A DNA stretch of 64,000 nt from Flavobacterium soyae (GCF_021245985.1 NZ_JAJQXA010000005.1:186001-250000), one strand, 5' to 3'; shown: positions 19,589 through 29,460, counted from the first letter of the stretch. Numbers and translations are program-made. The notes: generated from the sequence alone by a model not told the origin.

Positions 19589-22027
19589 ATGAAAATTATT
19601 TACTCCTTATGTACTGTGCTGCTTTTTTGCATTCATAGTAATGGGCAGAATTTCCAGAAAACCACTCAGGGAATTAAGACTACTGCAAATGGCAATAGTA
19701 TAGAAATACAATTTTACAGTCCATCTATTGTCAGGGTTATTAAATTTCCTGCTGGAAAAACTTTTTTAAAAGAAAGTCTGTCGGTGGTTTTAAAGCCTGC
19801 AAAAACTGGTTTTAGTGTCAAAACGGCTGACAATATTATCGTTTTAGAATCAGACCAATTAACTGTTAGTGTAAATACTGTTTCAGGAAATGTTGCATTT
19901 GCAGCCTCTAAAAAGGAATTATTAAAAGAAAAACCTGAAGGAACAAAATTTGAACCTTTTGATGATACAGGAGTCAAAACTTTTACGGTCACACAATCTT
20001 TTATCTTAGATAAAGACGAACCTATTTACGGCTTGGGACAGCATCAAAGAGGAGATTTAAACCAAAGAAATCAAAAATATCATTTAGAGCAGGGAAATGT
20101 AGAAGATGCCGTGACTTTTTTTCAATCAATAAAAGGGTACGGACTTTATTGGGATAATTATTCTCCAACAGAATTTACAGATGATGCCAGTGAAACTTCA
20201 TTTAAATCGATTGTAGGAGATGGTGTTGATTATTATTTCATGTATGGAGGTAATGCAGATGGGGTTATTGGTAAAATAAGGGAATTGACTGGTAAAGTGC
20301 CAATGTTTCCATTGTGGACATATGGTTTTTGGCAGAGTAAAGAGCGATACAAAAGTCAGAATGAATTGGTCGATGTCGTTAAAAAGTATCGTGAGCTATC
20401 GGTGCCAATTGACGGAATAATACAAGACTGGCAATATTGGGGCAACAATTATTTATGGAATGCGATGGATTTTTTGAATCCTGACTTTTCAAATCCTAAA
20501 AAAATGGTTGACGATGTTCATAACCTTAATGCACATATGATTATTTCGATTTGGTCTTCTTTTGGTCCATTGACAAAACCTTATAAGGAAATGGATCAAA
20601 AAGGAATGTTATTTAATATAAAAACATGGCCCGAATCCGGCTCAGAAATCTGGCCGCCAAATATGGATTATCCGTCGGGAGTGAGAGTATATGACGCTTA
20701 TAATCCTGAAGCCAGGGATATTTACTGGAAATATGCCAATAAGGGATTACTTTCTGTAGGAATTGACGGCTGGTGGATGGATTCGACAGAACCGGATCAT
20801 CTTCAGATAAAACCAGAAGATTATGATACAAAAACATATCTGGGATCTTTTAGAAAAGTACGAAATGCATATCCTTTAATGACCGTGGGCGGAGTTTACG
20901 ACCATCAGCGTAAAACTACAGCAGACAAACGTGTATTTATTTTAACCCGATCTGCTTTTGCTGGGCAGCAGCGCTACGGAGCCAATACATGGTCTGGTGA
21001 TACAGGTTCAAGCTGGGAAACCCTTCGCAATCAGATTCCTGCCGGTTTGAATTTTACCCTTACGGGGATACCGCATTGGAATTCAGATATAGGAGGTTTT
21101 TTTGCGGGGGCTTATATACAAGCATGGAATGAAGGATCAGGTACTAAAAACCCGCTTTATCAGGAACTTTACGTACGCTGGATTCAATTTGGTGCTTTTA
21201 ATGCAATGATGCGTTCTCACGGAACAGATGTTCCAAGGGAGATTTATAATTTTGGCAAAAAAGGAGAGCCAATTTATGATGCAATAGATAAAATCATCAA
21301 TCTGCGTTATACACTTCTGCCTTATATTTATTCAACATCATGGGAAGTTACCAGCAAACAATCCAGTTTTATGCGTGCCTTGTTTATGGATTTTCCAGCT
21401 GATAAAAAAGGATGGGATATTAAAGATGAGTTTATGTTTGGTAAATCTATATTGGCAGCTCCAATTGTAGAGGCGCAATACACTCCGGAGAAAATAGTAA
21501 AAGTTAATGAAGCAACAGGCTGGGATAAACAAGGGGATAAAAAAAATACAGAAAAAATTACTGTAGATTTTACAACAAAAAAATCAAGAAATGTATATCT
21601 GCCGGCTGGTACAAATTGGTACGACTTCTGGACAAATGAAAAAATTAAAGGAGGTCAGGAAATTATAACAAAAACAACCATTGACATGATTCCGCTTTAT
21701 GTAAAAGAAGGGGCAATTATTCCGTTTGGTCCTAAAGTGCAATTTGCAGCCGAGAAAAAATGGGACAATCTGGAGATAAAAGTATATCCGGGTAAAGATG
21801 GTTCTTTTGTGCTTTATGAGGATGAGTTTGATAATTATAATTATGAGAAGGGAGCTTATTCTGAAATTGAATTTTTATGGAATGAAACATCAAAAAGATT
21901 AACCATTTCAAATAGAAAAGGTCAATATAATGGAATGTTAACCAGCAGAAAATTTACTATTGTAATGCCGAATGGTTCGGAAAAGGTTATCAATTATAAT
22001 GGTAAAAAAGTAGAAGAGGAGTTTTAA
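19589..22027 (+). CDS. GH31 alpha-glycosidase
   Basis: 812 residues; signal peptide ends HSNGQ (20). An N-terminal beta-sandwich (about 25-225) carries GLGQHQRGD; the (beta/alpha)8 barrel follows. GWWMDSTEPD places the nucleophile at Asp398, and TWSGDTGSSW gives Asp471 as the acid/base, both as in GH31. C-terminal beta domains run from about 600. GH31 includes alpha-glucosidases, alpha-xylosidases and alpha-galactosidases, and the sequence alone does not settle which. It lies 154 bases after the HTCS gene on the same strand, with a possible one-mismatch -7 element (TATTTTTA at 19551). It likely trims alpha-linked side groups of the glycan attacked by the divergent enzymes. Confidence 0.9.
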   Translation: MKIIYSLCTVLLFCIHSNGQNFQKTTQGIKTTANGNSIEIQFYSPSIVRVIKFPAGKTFLKESLSVVLKPAKTGFSVKTADNIIVLESDQLTVSVNTVSGNVAFAASKKELLKEKPEGTKFEPFDDTGVKTFTVTQSFILDKDEPIYGLGQHQRGDLNQRNQKYHLEQGNVEDAVTFFQSIKGYGLYWDNYSPTEFTDDASETSFKSIVGDGVDYYFMYGGNADGVIGKIRELTGKVPMFPLWTYGFWQSKERYKSQNELVDVVKKYRELSVPIDGIIQDWQYWGNNYLWNAMDFLNPDFSNPKKMVDDVHNLNAHMIISIWSSFGPLTKPYKEMDQKGMLFNIKTWPESGSEIWPPNMDYPSGVRVYDAYNPEARDIYWKYANKGLLSVGIDGWWMDSTEPDHLQIKPEDYDTKTYLGSFRKVRNAYPLMTVGGVYDHQRKTTADKRVFILTRSAFAGQQRYGANTWSGDTGSSWETLRNQIPAGLNFTLTGIPHWNSDIGGFFAGAYIQAWNEGSGTKNPLYQELYVRWIQFGAFNAMMRSHGTDVPREIYNFGKKGEPIYDAIDKIINLRYTLLPYIYSTSWEVTSKQSSFMRALFMDFPADKKGWDIKDEFMFGKSILAAPIVEAQYTPEKIVKVNEATGWDKQGDKKNTEKITVDFTTKKSRNVYLPAGTNWYDFWTNEKIKGGQEIITKTTIDMIPLYVKEGAIIPFGPKVQFAAEKKWDNLEIKVYPGKDGSFVLYEDEFDNYNYEKGAYSEIEFLWNETSKRLTISNRKGQYNGMLTSRKFTIVMPNGSEKVINYNGKKVEEEF

Positions 22028-22105
22028 TACTATACCTAAAGATGAGTGAAGCAGATTGAAAAAATACAATTATATTTTTTTCTTTGTTCCAAGAACTATT
22101 TCCTT

Positions 22106-22145
22106 AAAAAAGCGCAAATGTCCCTGACTTTTGCGCTTTTTTTAT
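22106..22145. terminator. Bidirectional terminator between GH31 and the AraC gene
   Basis: AGCGCAAA (22111-22118) pairs with TTTGCGCT (22130-22137), with A and T runs outside. It serves the plus-strand GH31 gene and can also serve the converging AraC gene. Around 22199-22225 a degenerate piece of the dispersed CTTAGC/CTTTGCGT repeat family is visible. Confidence 0.85.
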
Positions 22146-22281
22146 AACTCTTTACTATGTTTAAAATGTTTCCTGAGTTCAGGGTCAATGATAACGATTT
22201 TTACACAAAGGATGCTAAGTTCTGTAAGGGCTGCTTATTTTGTATTTCATTTAGTACATTTTGTCTGGCTGTTCTTTATCC

Positions 22282-23256
22282 TCAACGTCTCGTCTGGCTT
22301 GGCGTAATGCCAAACTTCTTCTTGAATGAATTACTAAAGTGCTGCAATGAACAGTAGCCCAGTTCAAATGCTATTTCAGTAGCTTGTTTTTTGCCTTCAA
22401 GCAAATCATTTTTTGCCAGATCTAAACGTAAGTCAGATAAATAAGAAAAAGCGGTTTGATTAAACATTTCCTTGAACCCCCGTTTTAATTTATATTCATT
22501 TATCCCTGCTATTTTTGCCAATTCTATCAGCGTAGGCGGTGACTCTATATTCTTAACTAAATAATCACGGGCAAATACAATTCTTTCTTTGTCGTAATCG
22601 TGTTTTATATACTCAGATTTTGAATTTTGAAAGTTATTAAATGATTCAGCTTGCAAAACAAGTAGTTCAATCGTTTTTGAAAGAAGAAATAACCTCTTTA
22701 GTCCATCCGAATAATCACAGCTCAAAATCGAATTGATACAGGTCTGTATAGGCAGATCAATATTTAGATTAGAATTTGAAAAAGTTACAGGTGTTCCCGA
22801 GACTATTTTGTCCGCAAACTGCTTAAGGGATTCATTCCCGTCTTTTGATATCGTCAAAAAAGAATCCTTTGTAAATTGAACCATAAATGATTTCATCCGC
22901 AATTCATCAAACTTCATTTTACCTTCAGCTGCGGTGCCATAGAATAAATTATGCTGATTCCCATTCAACTCAAAGGAATTGCTCATCCCATCCTGTTTTA
23001 TTGAAGTTTTCCCCTGCAGATTAAAGTGCATGGTTACTAATTCCGTATCTCCCTTCCAATCCAATTCGGCTGGTTTATCAAGATAAGTTTCAGAATAAAG
23101 AATCTTGATATCATCAAAAAGCCATTGTTTGGCCGTTAATTGTCCAAAAGGGATGTTTATTTTAAAGTCATCTTCTTTAAAATCATGATTGCCAGAGCCA
23201 TTTTCATCAAAGGCCATTTTAAATGCCTTTTGATCATTTCTTAACTCAAATCCCAT
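22282..23256 (-). CDS. AraC-family transcriptional regulator
   Basis: 324 residues. The N-terminal part (about 1-215) has no recognised ligand-binding motif. The C-terminal 100 residues form an AraC helix-turn-helix pair: LIELAKIAGINEYKLKRGFK and ATEIAFELGYCSLQHFSNSF, ending in KKFGITPSQTRR. It is transcribed divergently from an FAD-dependent monooxygenase with a 167-base shared control region, so it probably regulates that gene. The effector is unknown. Confidence 0.85.
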   Translation of the reverse strand: MGFELRNDQKAFKMAFDENGSGNHDFKEDDFKINIPFGQLTAKQWLFDDIKILYSETYLDKPAELDWKGDTELVTMHFNLQGKTSIKQDGMSNSFELNGNQHNLFYGTAAEGKMKFDELRMKSFMVQFTKDSFLTISKDGNESLKQFADKIVSGTPVTFSNSNLNIDLPIQTCINSILSCDYSDGLKRLFLLSKTIELLVLQAESFNNFQNSKSEYIKHDYDKERIVFARDYLVKNIESPPTLIELAKIAGINEYKLKRGFKEMFNQTAFSYLSDLRLDLAKNDLLEGKKQATEIAFELGYCSLQHFSNSFKKKFGITPSQTRR

Positions 23257-23316
23257 TTGCTCCCTGATTTACTAGTCTAATTCCTCTTTTTGCAAGTTTG
23301 CCTTTTGGTAATGCAA

Positions 23317-23364
23317 TAATTTTGTATCGTGCCATTATGTAAGGAATAAATAAAATCAAAGTTA
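23317..23364. promoter_or_regulatory. Divergent promoter pair between AraC and monooxygenase genes
   Basis: TAATTTTG (23317-23324) is a plus-strand -7 element, with TTTG at 23297-23300 as a -33 candidate; it serves the monooxygenase. CAAAGTTA (23357-23364) is a minus-strand -7 element for the AraC gene. The two transcripts would overlap by about 30 bases. Confidence 0.5.
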
Positions 23365-23423
23365 GAAAAAAATCCATATACTGATGATTACCCAAAATAG
23401 TAAACTTTAAAAAATTAAGACAA

Positions 23424-24623
23424 ATGACAGCAATAAAAGAGAGTAAAAAAGTAATCATAATTGGTGCCGGTGTTGCAGGGCCAATACTGGCTCTGCAGTT
23501 GAAAAAAATAGGTTTTGAGTCTGAAGTATTTGAATCGAGATCAGAAGACAATACAAAAGAGGGAGCTTTTTTGGGACTTACTCCTAATGGCTTGAATGTA
23601 TTGAAAGAATTTGTTGATTTGATGAGGCTCAAAGAAGATTATACTCCCGGTTCAATGAAATTTTTCAATTCTAAAGGAAAACAAATAGCAAAACTGGATA
23701 CAACTTATCAGAAACAGCAATATGGTGTAGAAACACTTCAGTTAAAACGGGCAAACCTCAATAAATATGCCCGGATAGCAGCAACTGATGCCGGCATAAA
23801 AATAGAATACAATAAAAAATTTGTCAGCTATCGTGAAACAAATGAGCAGGTAATAGCCTATTTTGCTGATGGAGCTGCAGTTACCGGTGATATTATGATT
23901 GGCTGCGACGGAATGTTTTCTGAGGTTAGGAATCAATTATTTCCAGAGGTTTCAGCAATTCAATATACAAAACTCATTTCTACAGGCGGTTATGCAAAGA
24001 TTCCAGAGCTTTCAAAAACGCTGGACTCAATACGAATGACCTTTGGTGAAAGGGGATTTTTTGCCTATTCGGTTTCTGATAAGGGCGAAGTTTGGTGGTT
24101 CAATAATTATTTTAGAGAACAGCAGCCAAAGCCGCAGGAAATAGAGAAAACATTGAAAACTGAAATTCAGGATCATTTAGCAGATGTTCATAAAAATGAT
24201 GATCCCTTATTTTCCAAAATAATCAAAAACAGTCATGAGATTATTGCCTATCCTATTTATGATGTACCCAAAATTTTGCATTGGCATAAAGGCAGAGTTT
24301 GCCTTATTGGAGATGCTGCACATGGTATTTCTCCGCATATTGGGCAGGGAGCCTCATTAGCATTAGAAGACACGGTTGTAATTGCTGAGTTATTAAAATC
24401 ACATAAAGACTACGGAACTGCATTTCAGATTTTTCAGTCCGAGCGCCAGCCCAGAGTAGAAAAAATAATAAAAAGCGCTAGAAAAGTAGGAGATACTAAA
24501 ACAAAAACGAATCCAATAGCAGCGTGGTTCCGTGACCGCTTAATTGGTTTCTTTATCGGCAGACAAATCCAGCAGCTTGACTGGATTTATGGCTGGACTT
24601 ATTCGCATAAAAATAATGGTTAA
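23424..24623 (+). CDS. FAD-dependent monooxygenase (PF01494 type)
   Basis: 399 residues, no signal peptide. IIIGAGVAG (12-19) is the dinucleotide-binding GxGxxG fingerprint, and CLIGDAAHGISPHIGQGAS (about 293-311) is the second FAD-binding GD motif. ATG at 23424 is the first start of the frame. Flavin hydroxylases of this type oxidise aromatic compounds or small drugs such as tetracyclines; the substrate cannot be inferred here. Its partner is the divergent AraC regulator. The flanking glycan-degradation genes are probably unrelated in function. Confidence 0.85.
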   Translation: MTAIKESKKVIIIGAGVAGPILALQLKKIGFESEVFESRSEDNTKEGAFLGLTPNGLNVLKEFVDLMRLKEDYTPGSMKFFNSKGKQIAKLDTTYQKQQYGVETLQLKRANLNKYARIAATDAGIKIEYNKKFVSYRETNEQVIAYFADGAAVTGDIMIGCDGMFSEVRNQLFPEVSAIQYTKLISTGGYAKIPELSKTLDSIRMTFGERGFFAYSVSDKGEVWWFNNYFREQQPKPQEIEKTLKTEIQDHLADVHKNDDPLFSKIIKNSHEIIAYPIYDVPKILHWHKGRVCLIGDAAHGISPHIGQGASLALEDTVVIAELLKSHKDYGTAFQIFQSERQPRVEKIIKSARKVGDTKTKTNPIAAWFRDRLIGFFIGRQIQQLDWIYGWTYSHKNNG

Positions 24624-24773
24624 TACAATTACATAAAATAAGATTAGACCCCATGTTACGAATTCTACAGTCAATTACCGGCAGTTTTTTTATATTTCAG
24701 GATTAATCTTAGTTTATTGCCGAAATCTTAATTCATAATCGTACTTGACTTTTTGATTTATCTTTCTATAAAA

Positions 24774-24803
24774 CTGCCCCCAAATAGAATTATTTGGGGG
24801 CAG
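24774..24803 (-). terminator. Terminator after the second giant lyase gene
   Basis: CTGCCCCCAAATA (24774-24786), loop GAAT, and TATTTGGGGGCAG (24791-24803) form a perfect 13-bp stem followed on the minus strand by TTTT. Confidence 0.85.
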
Positions 24804-24842
24804 TTGAAGCTGCACATGGCGGCTAAAGAATTTAAAAAATTT

Positions 24843-27800
24843 TTATTCTCGTATAATTTTTTTCACGATAGTTTTATTTGCACTGATAACCTTCAGGAAA
24901 TAGATTCCAGCAGACAAATTTTCACATGGAATTGTTTCTGTTTTACTTGTCAAAGGCTGAGACTTAACTTTCATTCCTAAAGAATTGTATAATTCAAGAA
25001 TAGTATTGTTTTTCACTGTATTAACTTTCACCATCAACATGATAGCTGCAGGATTAGGATAAACAATAATTTCGTCTTCTGCATCAGTAGTTTCGTCAGC
25101 GTTTCCCGCAAAAATACGACTGTCCAGCAATTGGACATCATTTCCTGTACCTCCTTTGTAGGTAATACGGAAACTATAGTCTCCAACCCTCAGCAGGGAC
25201 ATTTCCGGGAGGTTCTTAAATATTCCAGTTACAGTTCCGTCTCCTTTATTGTCGATAATTGTATATGTTGTGCCATAGAGCAGTGTGCCGGTATTTCCAA
25301 TAATTTCCAAGGAAGGACTATCTGCGAGAATTACACTGCCAGTTATCATTTTATCTGAAGCTTCGGTTTTTAAATCTAGTTCGACACTGTATACGGCATC
25401 TGCATTTAAAGTCAGAGAAGAGAGTGCCAGGGTACCTATAGCATCATTTCCTGGTTCAAGTTTGGCTCCAGATCCGCTTCCTGATCCAATAACAGCAGAG
25501 GACTGGCTCACACCTGTTCCTCCTAAAGCCCCTTCTACCACCGTTATCGGACTTATAAAAGCTCCGGTTGCAGGATCATTATTTAATTGAAATTTACCCT
25601 TTTTGACAGTTGTAATACCCCAATAAGCATGATTTCCGGTGAAAACTAATTTTCCTGTCCCTACTTTTTCCACATTTAAAGAATTGGCAAATGTCCCTCC
25701 GAAATAAGAATCGGTATTCAGGGCTCCAATACTGATATAAGGTGAACCTCCAGCATTATTTCTCAGATATCCTCTTCCTGTCAGTGCACCAAAATGCAGT
25801 GTGCCTGTTTTAAATTGGATACTGTGACAGTCAACACCATTGGCATCCAGATGCCATACCGCGTTGGCGCTTCCTGACTGCGGCACCTCAAATCTGACCC
25901 TCTGATTGCCGCTTCTTTGTTTGGAAAAGAATGTTCCGGCAAATAGGCTGTTATCACCAAATAAATGCAGTCCGGCATAGGTATTTCCATCATGTTCAAG
26001 GGTGCCTTTACCAATCAGCCTGCCTCTAAGATTGATAGCATAACTGGTTTCATACATATAGCTTCTAACTCCATCGGTAACTTCTATATCATTGTACAGA
26101 GTGGCATCTCCGCCCTCTGATAGAAGTGTACCTCCATTGAGAATGATTTTTCCTTTTCCTAAAGGGCCGGAATCGGGCTTCCCCTCTAATCCAGTTCCAT
26201 GGCCTGCTATTGCGACAGCACGCTGCGGCGGCCAGCCTCCTGAAGGCCCGTTTATTACTGTGTTTCCCTCGTAAGTATTAATGCCAGAAATAAACAGGAA
26301 CTTTTCTCCGGTTTTAACCAAGCCCCCAGTGCCGGAGATTATTCCTGAGAGTCTAAGATCGTCCGTATGAGGATTTATAATGGCCTGCGAATTGATAGTT
26401 ACTGCATTGGTTAACGACTGGGAATTTAAAGAATTATTTACAATATCGTTTTTTAAACTTATGCTGTTTCCTTCTATGGTATAAGGATAAGCATCTGGTT
26501 CAAAAAGGATTCTGGAAATTTCAAGGTTTATGATGTCGTTATAAAGATTTGTGTTAGTTGAAGTATTGAAGTTTAAGACGGCAGGGCTTGAAGGTATTAC
26601 GGCTTCAGCCCAGTTAGCATTCTGGTTCCAATTTTGCGAAGAAGGGTTAGAGCTCCATGTTCTAATACTAGAACCGGCTGCACCAAAGGCTTCGTCAGAG
26701 TTTTCGCTCTCCTTAGTTGCACCCACGGATGATATTACATAATAATATCCAACACCGTTTACAAGGGCTTTATCAGTGTAGTTTGTAGCAGGAACGGTTC
26801 CAATTACAGTATAAGGACCGCCCATAGTTACAGCGCGCTTTATATTATATTCTTTAGCTCCCACAGCAGCTTTCCAGGTAAGGGTAACCTGTCCATTTGC
26901 GCTGGTTATGGCTGGCTGTGAGGGAACTTCTGGTGGTATTGATGCAAAAACTTCATTTGAAATACTGCTTGCCAGATTTCCGTTGTATGCAGTTACTATG
27001 TAATAATTATTTATTTCATACGCAGGAGAAGGGTCTGTAAAAAAATTATTAGTAAGGTTATTTTGTATTACAGTATAAGGCCCACCGCTGGCTGATGCGC
27101 GGCTTACAGTATATGATGTGATATTTGGACCACCCGGCCATTCGAGTTTTATACTGGAGTTGAAAGCGGCAGCAGTTAATTTAGTTACCGCACCCGGAGC
27201 CTTATTAGTGGTAATATCAATAATTACCGCTGTTTTGGAGATTCCCTTTCCGTTGGAAGCTTCTACAATTACAACAGATGTTCCTCTTGTTGTGGGAGTA
27301 CCGGATATGATTCCTGTAACAGCGTCCAGACTAAGCCCTGCAGGAAGCCCCGATGCTGTGTAAGCTGCCGGACCTGCTGCTGGAATGATGATATAGCTAA
27401 AAGGGGTTCCTACCACTCCGGATGCAAATTTATTGCTTGTAATATCAGGTGATCCGGCAGCAAAATTGTTATTGATTGCAACGTTGCTAAATACTGCAGT
27501 GTTCAATACAGATGCATTCTTGGATGAGGTATAGAACCCGATATAAGCATCTTCTGGAAGTGTCATAATAAACAGGGCGATATTTGTCCATGTGACCCCG
27601 TCATGTGAATGATAGGCAAATATTCTATTACCAACGCGCTCTAATTTCAACCACCATGCAGAATTGACAGCGTAATGAGTATACCCGCTGTTTGATGCAC
27701 TTGCACCGGAGCTGCTCAGATTGACAGGACCTGATGGATTAAAATTTATGGCAGCAAATTTTGAGCCGGCAGCCAGGGACTCTCTAATCATAAGACCGCT

Positions 27801-29126
27801 TATAGCCCCAGCGACGCTGTTACTTTCGATTTTAGCGACAATGGCAGCGTTGCCTTTCACAGGACAAAAGGTAAAGTTGTTTGAATTTGAAGGAGCATAT
27901 CCGGCCCCTTTTACTGTCCAGATTCCGGCATTGTAAGCTGCACTGCCTTTAATTCCGGGATTTCCAATGTCGATATTTGTTAAATAGGGTGCAGAAACAA
28001 CGTTTTGCGACGGATAAACTATCGGGGACATTGCTGTGGCTGTTGAATTATCCGAGGATTTTAAATATAAAAAGGACCATCCGTTTTCTCCAGTTAGAGT
28101 ACGCATTTTATCCGTATAGGGAGTTGGCATTCCCTTTCTAACTGAGTATGCACCCTGAATAATATTATTAAAAGGATGCTGCTTACGGGCTCCGCTTGGT
28201 ATACCCCAGCCTTGAGACCAGTATACGGAATATCCACCGTAAGGAATATAAGTAAGACCGGATGGATCTATTGCATAATGATTGTATAATTCACCAATTG
28301 CCAAAAGACGGTTATCCATTTCCGCAAACATATCCACGCCCTGTTTATAGGCAACTTCTGCACCCCAGGCCAGTGAAAAGGCTTGTACAAACCAGTGGTC
28401 ATCACGGCCTGTATCTCCTACCTGTCCCGAGGGAGTACTGTTACGCAGTGCGGCCCCGGCGTCCATACGATAGACTTCAATAGACTGATTCCATTTAGTT
28501 TCATCATCCAGAAAGGCAGCAACACTTAAACCAATCATCAGCTGGATAGCCCCTTTATTACAGTCTCTCAATGGGTTGGGTACCCATGATGTAGGGTAAA
28601 TTACATTTGCAAAATAGTTTCTTACATTAGTAGTATTCGTTTCAGTCCATCCCGGATAGGTACTTTTTAAAATATCTGCTGCCGTAACGAAATATGGTAC
28701 ATAATCGCCAATATCGAGCATGTTTTCATTACCTTGCCAGGAAGTATTGGTTACTGCCCAGGCATTTAGCAGGTCTGTTGCTTTCTTGGCATAGGCCGGA
28801 TCTCCTGTAAATACGTACATGAAGGTCAGGTTATGGATAGCCTGCATATCGCTTTTCCATTGAATATTATTTAAATTAGGGGCTCGACTGACGGTTGGGA
28901 AAGGACCTTGAGGATTGTATGAAAGTTTGGATTTTGGATCATTCTTTAAGGCATTGTAACCAGAAAGCCATGGCTCTTTAGTGATATTTGCCTTTAATTG
29001 ATTCAAATCTGCCTGGGTGAAGGGGATTCCCGGGTGTACGAATTTTTTTTGGGCCGAGGCACTGGGTATTATACCAAGGGTCAGGTAGAGAATTCCGAAT
29101 AATAAAATCAGATTAAATTTTTTCAT
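24843..29126 (-). CDS. T9SS-secreted alginate-lyase-superfamily protein, 1427 residues
   Basis: Close paralogue of the product at 1458-7721 from the signal peptide (1-26) onward. It has an alginate-lyase-superfamily domain (about 30-370, GDTGRDDHW 237-245), a DUF1349-type region (about 380-552), an Ig-like domain (558-637), two FN3 repeats (645-815), beta-strand repeats (about 820-1335) and a type A T9SS sorting domain (about 1350-1427). It lacks the block of roughly 660 residues (Ig, FN3, LamG, calcium repeats, SprB) that the larger protein has before its sorting domain. In the barrel, LRDHNKG of the larger protein is LRDCNKG here (His189 to Cys). It is a single-gene unit with its own leader and terminator. 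Function: surface-exposed or released polysaccharide lyase, substrate unknown. Confidence 0.87.
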   Translation of the reverse strand: MKKFNLILLFGILYLTLGIIPSASAQKKFVHPGIPFTQADLNQLKANITKEPWLSGYNALKNDPKSKLSYNPQGPFPTVSRAPNLNNIQWKSDMQAIHNLTFMYVFTGDPAYAKKATDLLNAWAVTNTSWQGNENMLDIGDYVPYFVTAADILKSTYPGWTETNTTNVRNYFANVIYPTSWVPNPLRDCNKGAIQLMIGLSVAAFLDDETKWNQSIEVYRMDAGAALRNSTPSGQVGDTGRDDHWFVQAFSLAWGAEVAYKQGVDMFAEMDNRLLAIGELYNHYAIDPSGLTYIPYGGYSVYWSQGWGIPSGARKQHPFNNIIQGAYSVRKGMPTPYTDKMRTLTGENGWSFLYLKSSDNSTATAMSPIVYPSQNVVSAPYLTNIDIGNPGIKGSAAYNAGIWTVKGAGYAPSNSNNFTFCPVKGNAAIVAKIESNSVAGAISGLMIRESLAAGSKFAAINFNPSGPVNLSSSGASASNSGYTHYAVNSAWWLKLERVGNRIFAYHSHDGVTWTNIALFIMTLPEDAYIGFYTSSKNASVLNTAVFSNVAINNNFAAGSPDITSNKFASGVVGTPFSYIIIPAAGPAAYTASGLPAGLSLDAVTGIISGTPTTRGTSVVIVEASNGKGISKTAVIIDITTNKAPGAVTKLTAAAFNSSIKLEWPGGPNITSYTVSRASASGGPYTVIQNNLTNNFFTDPSPAYEINNYYIVTAYNGNLASSISNEVFASIPPEVPSQPAITSANGQVTLTWKAAVGAKEYNIKRAVTMGGPYTVIGTVPATNYTDKALVNGVGYYYVISSVGATKESENSDEAFGAAGSSIRTWSSNPSSQNWNQNANWAEAVIPSSPAVLNFNTSTNTNLYNDIINLEISRILFEPDAYPYTIEGNSISLKNDIVNNSLNSQSLTNAVTINSQAIINPHTDDLRLSGIISGTGGLVKTGEKFLFISGINTYEGNTVINGPSGGWPPQRAVAIAGHGTGLEGKPDSGPLGKGKIILNGGTLLSEGGDATLYNDIEVTDGVRSYMYETSYAINLRGRLIGKGTLEHDGNTYAGLHLFGDNSLFAGTFFSKQRSGNQRVRFEVPQSGSANAVWHLDANGVDCHSIQFKTGTLHFGALTGRGYLRNNAGGSPYISIGALNTDSYFGGTFANSLNVEKVGTGKLVFTGNHAYWGITTVKKGKFQLNNDPATGAFISPITVVEGALGGTGVSQSSAVIGSGSGSGAKLEPGNDAIGTLALSSLTLNADAVYSVELDLKTEASDKMITGSVILADSPSLEIIGNTGTLLYGTTYTIIDNKGDGTVTGIFKNLPEMSLLRVGDYSFRITYKGGTGNDVQLLDSRIFAGNADETTDAEDEIIVYPNPAAIMLMVKVNTVKNNTILELYNSLGMKVKSQPLTSKTETIPCENLSAGIYFLKVISANKTIVKKIIRE

Positions 29127-29460
29127 TAATTTAAAATTAGCTGCCGTCGTTCTTTATTATCCGGTTCTTCTATAAGGGGCTGCAGAAGACCACGAGGAAC
29201 GAGCAGGCCAGGTTAAGTAAATAGGTTTTTTTGGGGTAAGAAAACAAGGGGAGGTACAAAAGGAATCGAGCCGTCTGCGATCGTAAACAAATAGGAAATC
29301 GCAGGACTCTGCTTCTCAGTATAGTAAGTACTAAGAAGAGCAGCCTTTTAACCAGATTGATCTGTTGTGGTGAACTAGTCGGAACGAAACTGATGAATAT
29401 TTTTTTTCATAAATGGTAAATAATGGGGGTTAATATATAATAGGAAAAACCAAATATGCT
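29127..29460 (-). other. Long structured 5' leader of the 1427-residue lyase gene
   Basis: If transcription starts at about 29478 the mRNA has a leader of about 350 bases. On the plus strand it contains the inverted repeat CTGCGAT (29275-29281) / ATCGCAG (29298-29304). A second imperfect stem lies at about 29309-29343 between CTGCTTCT and AGAAGAGCAG. It is richer in G+C than the neighbouring spacers. I match it to no known riboswitch. Confidence 0.35.

Noticed and set aside
22157..22357. 66-codon plus-strand ORF after GH31
   Set aside because: It runs into the antisense of the AraC gene and contains a dispersed repeat fragment.
23246..23632. 128-codon minus-strand ORF across the AraC/monooxygenase spacer
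   Set aside because: It overlaps the start of the monooxygenase and both promoters, and reads as a shadow of that gene.
29250..29310. tRNA-like segment GGCTCGATTCC on the minus strand
   Set aside because: The bases around the loop do not pair as a T stem and no acceptor or anticodon arm can be built.
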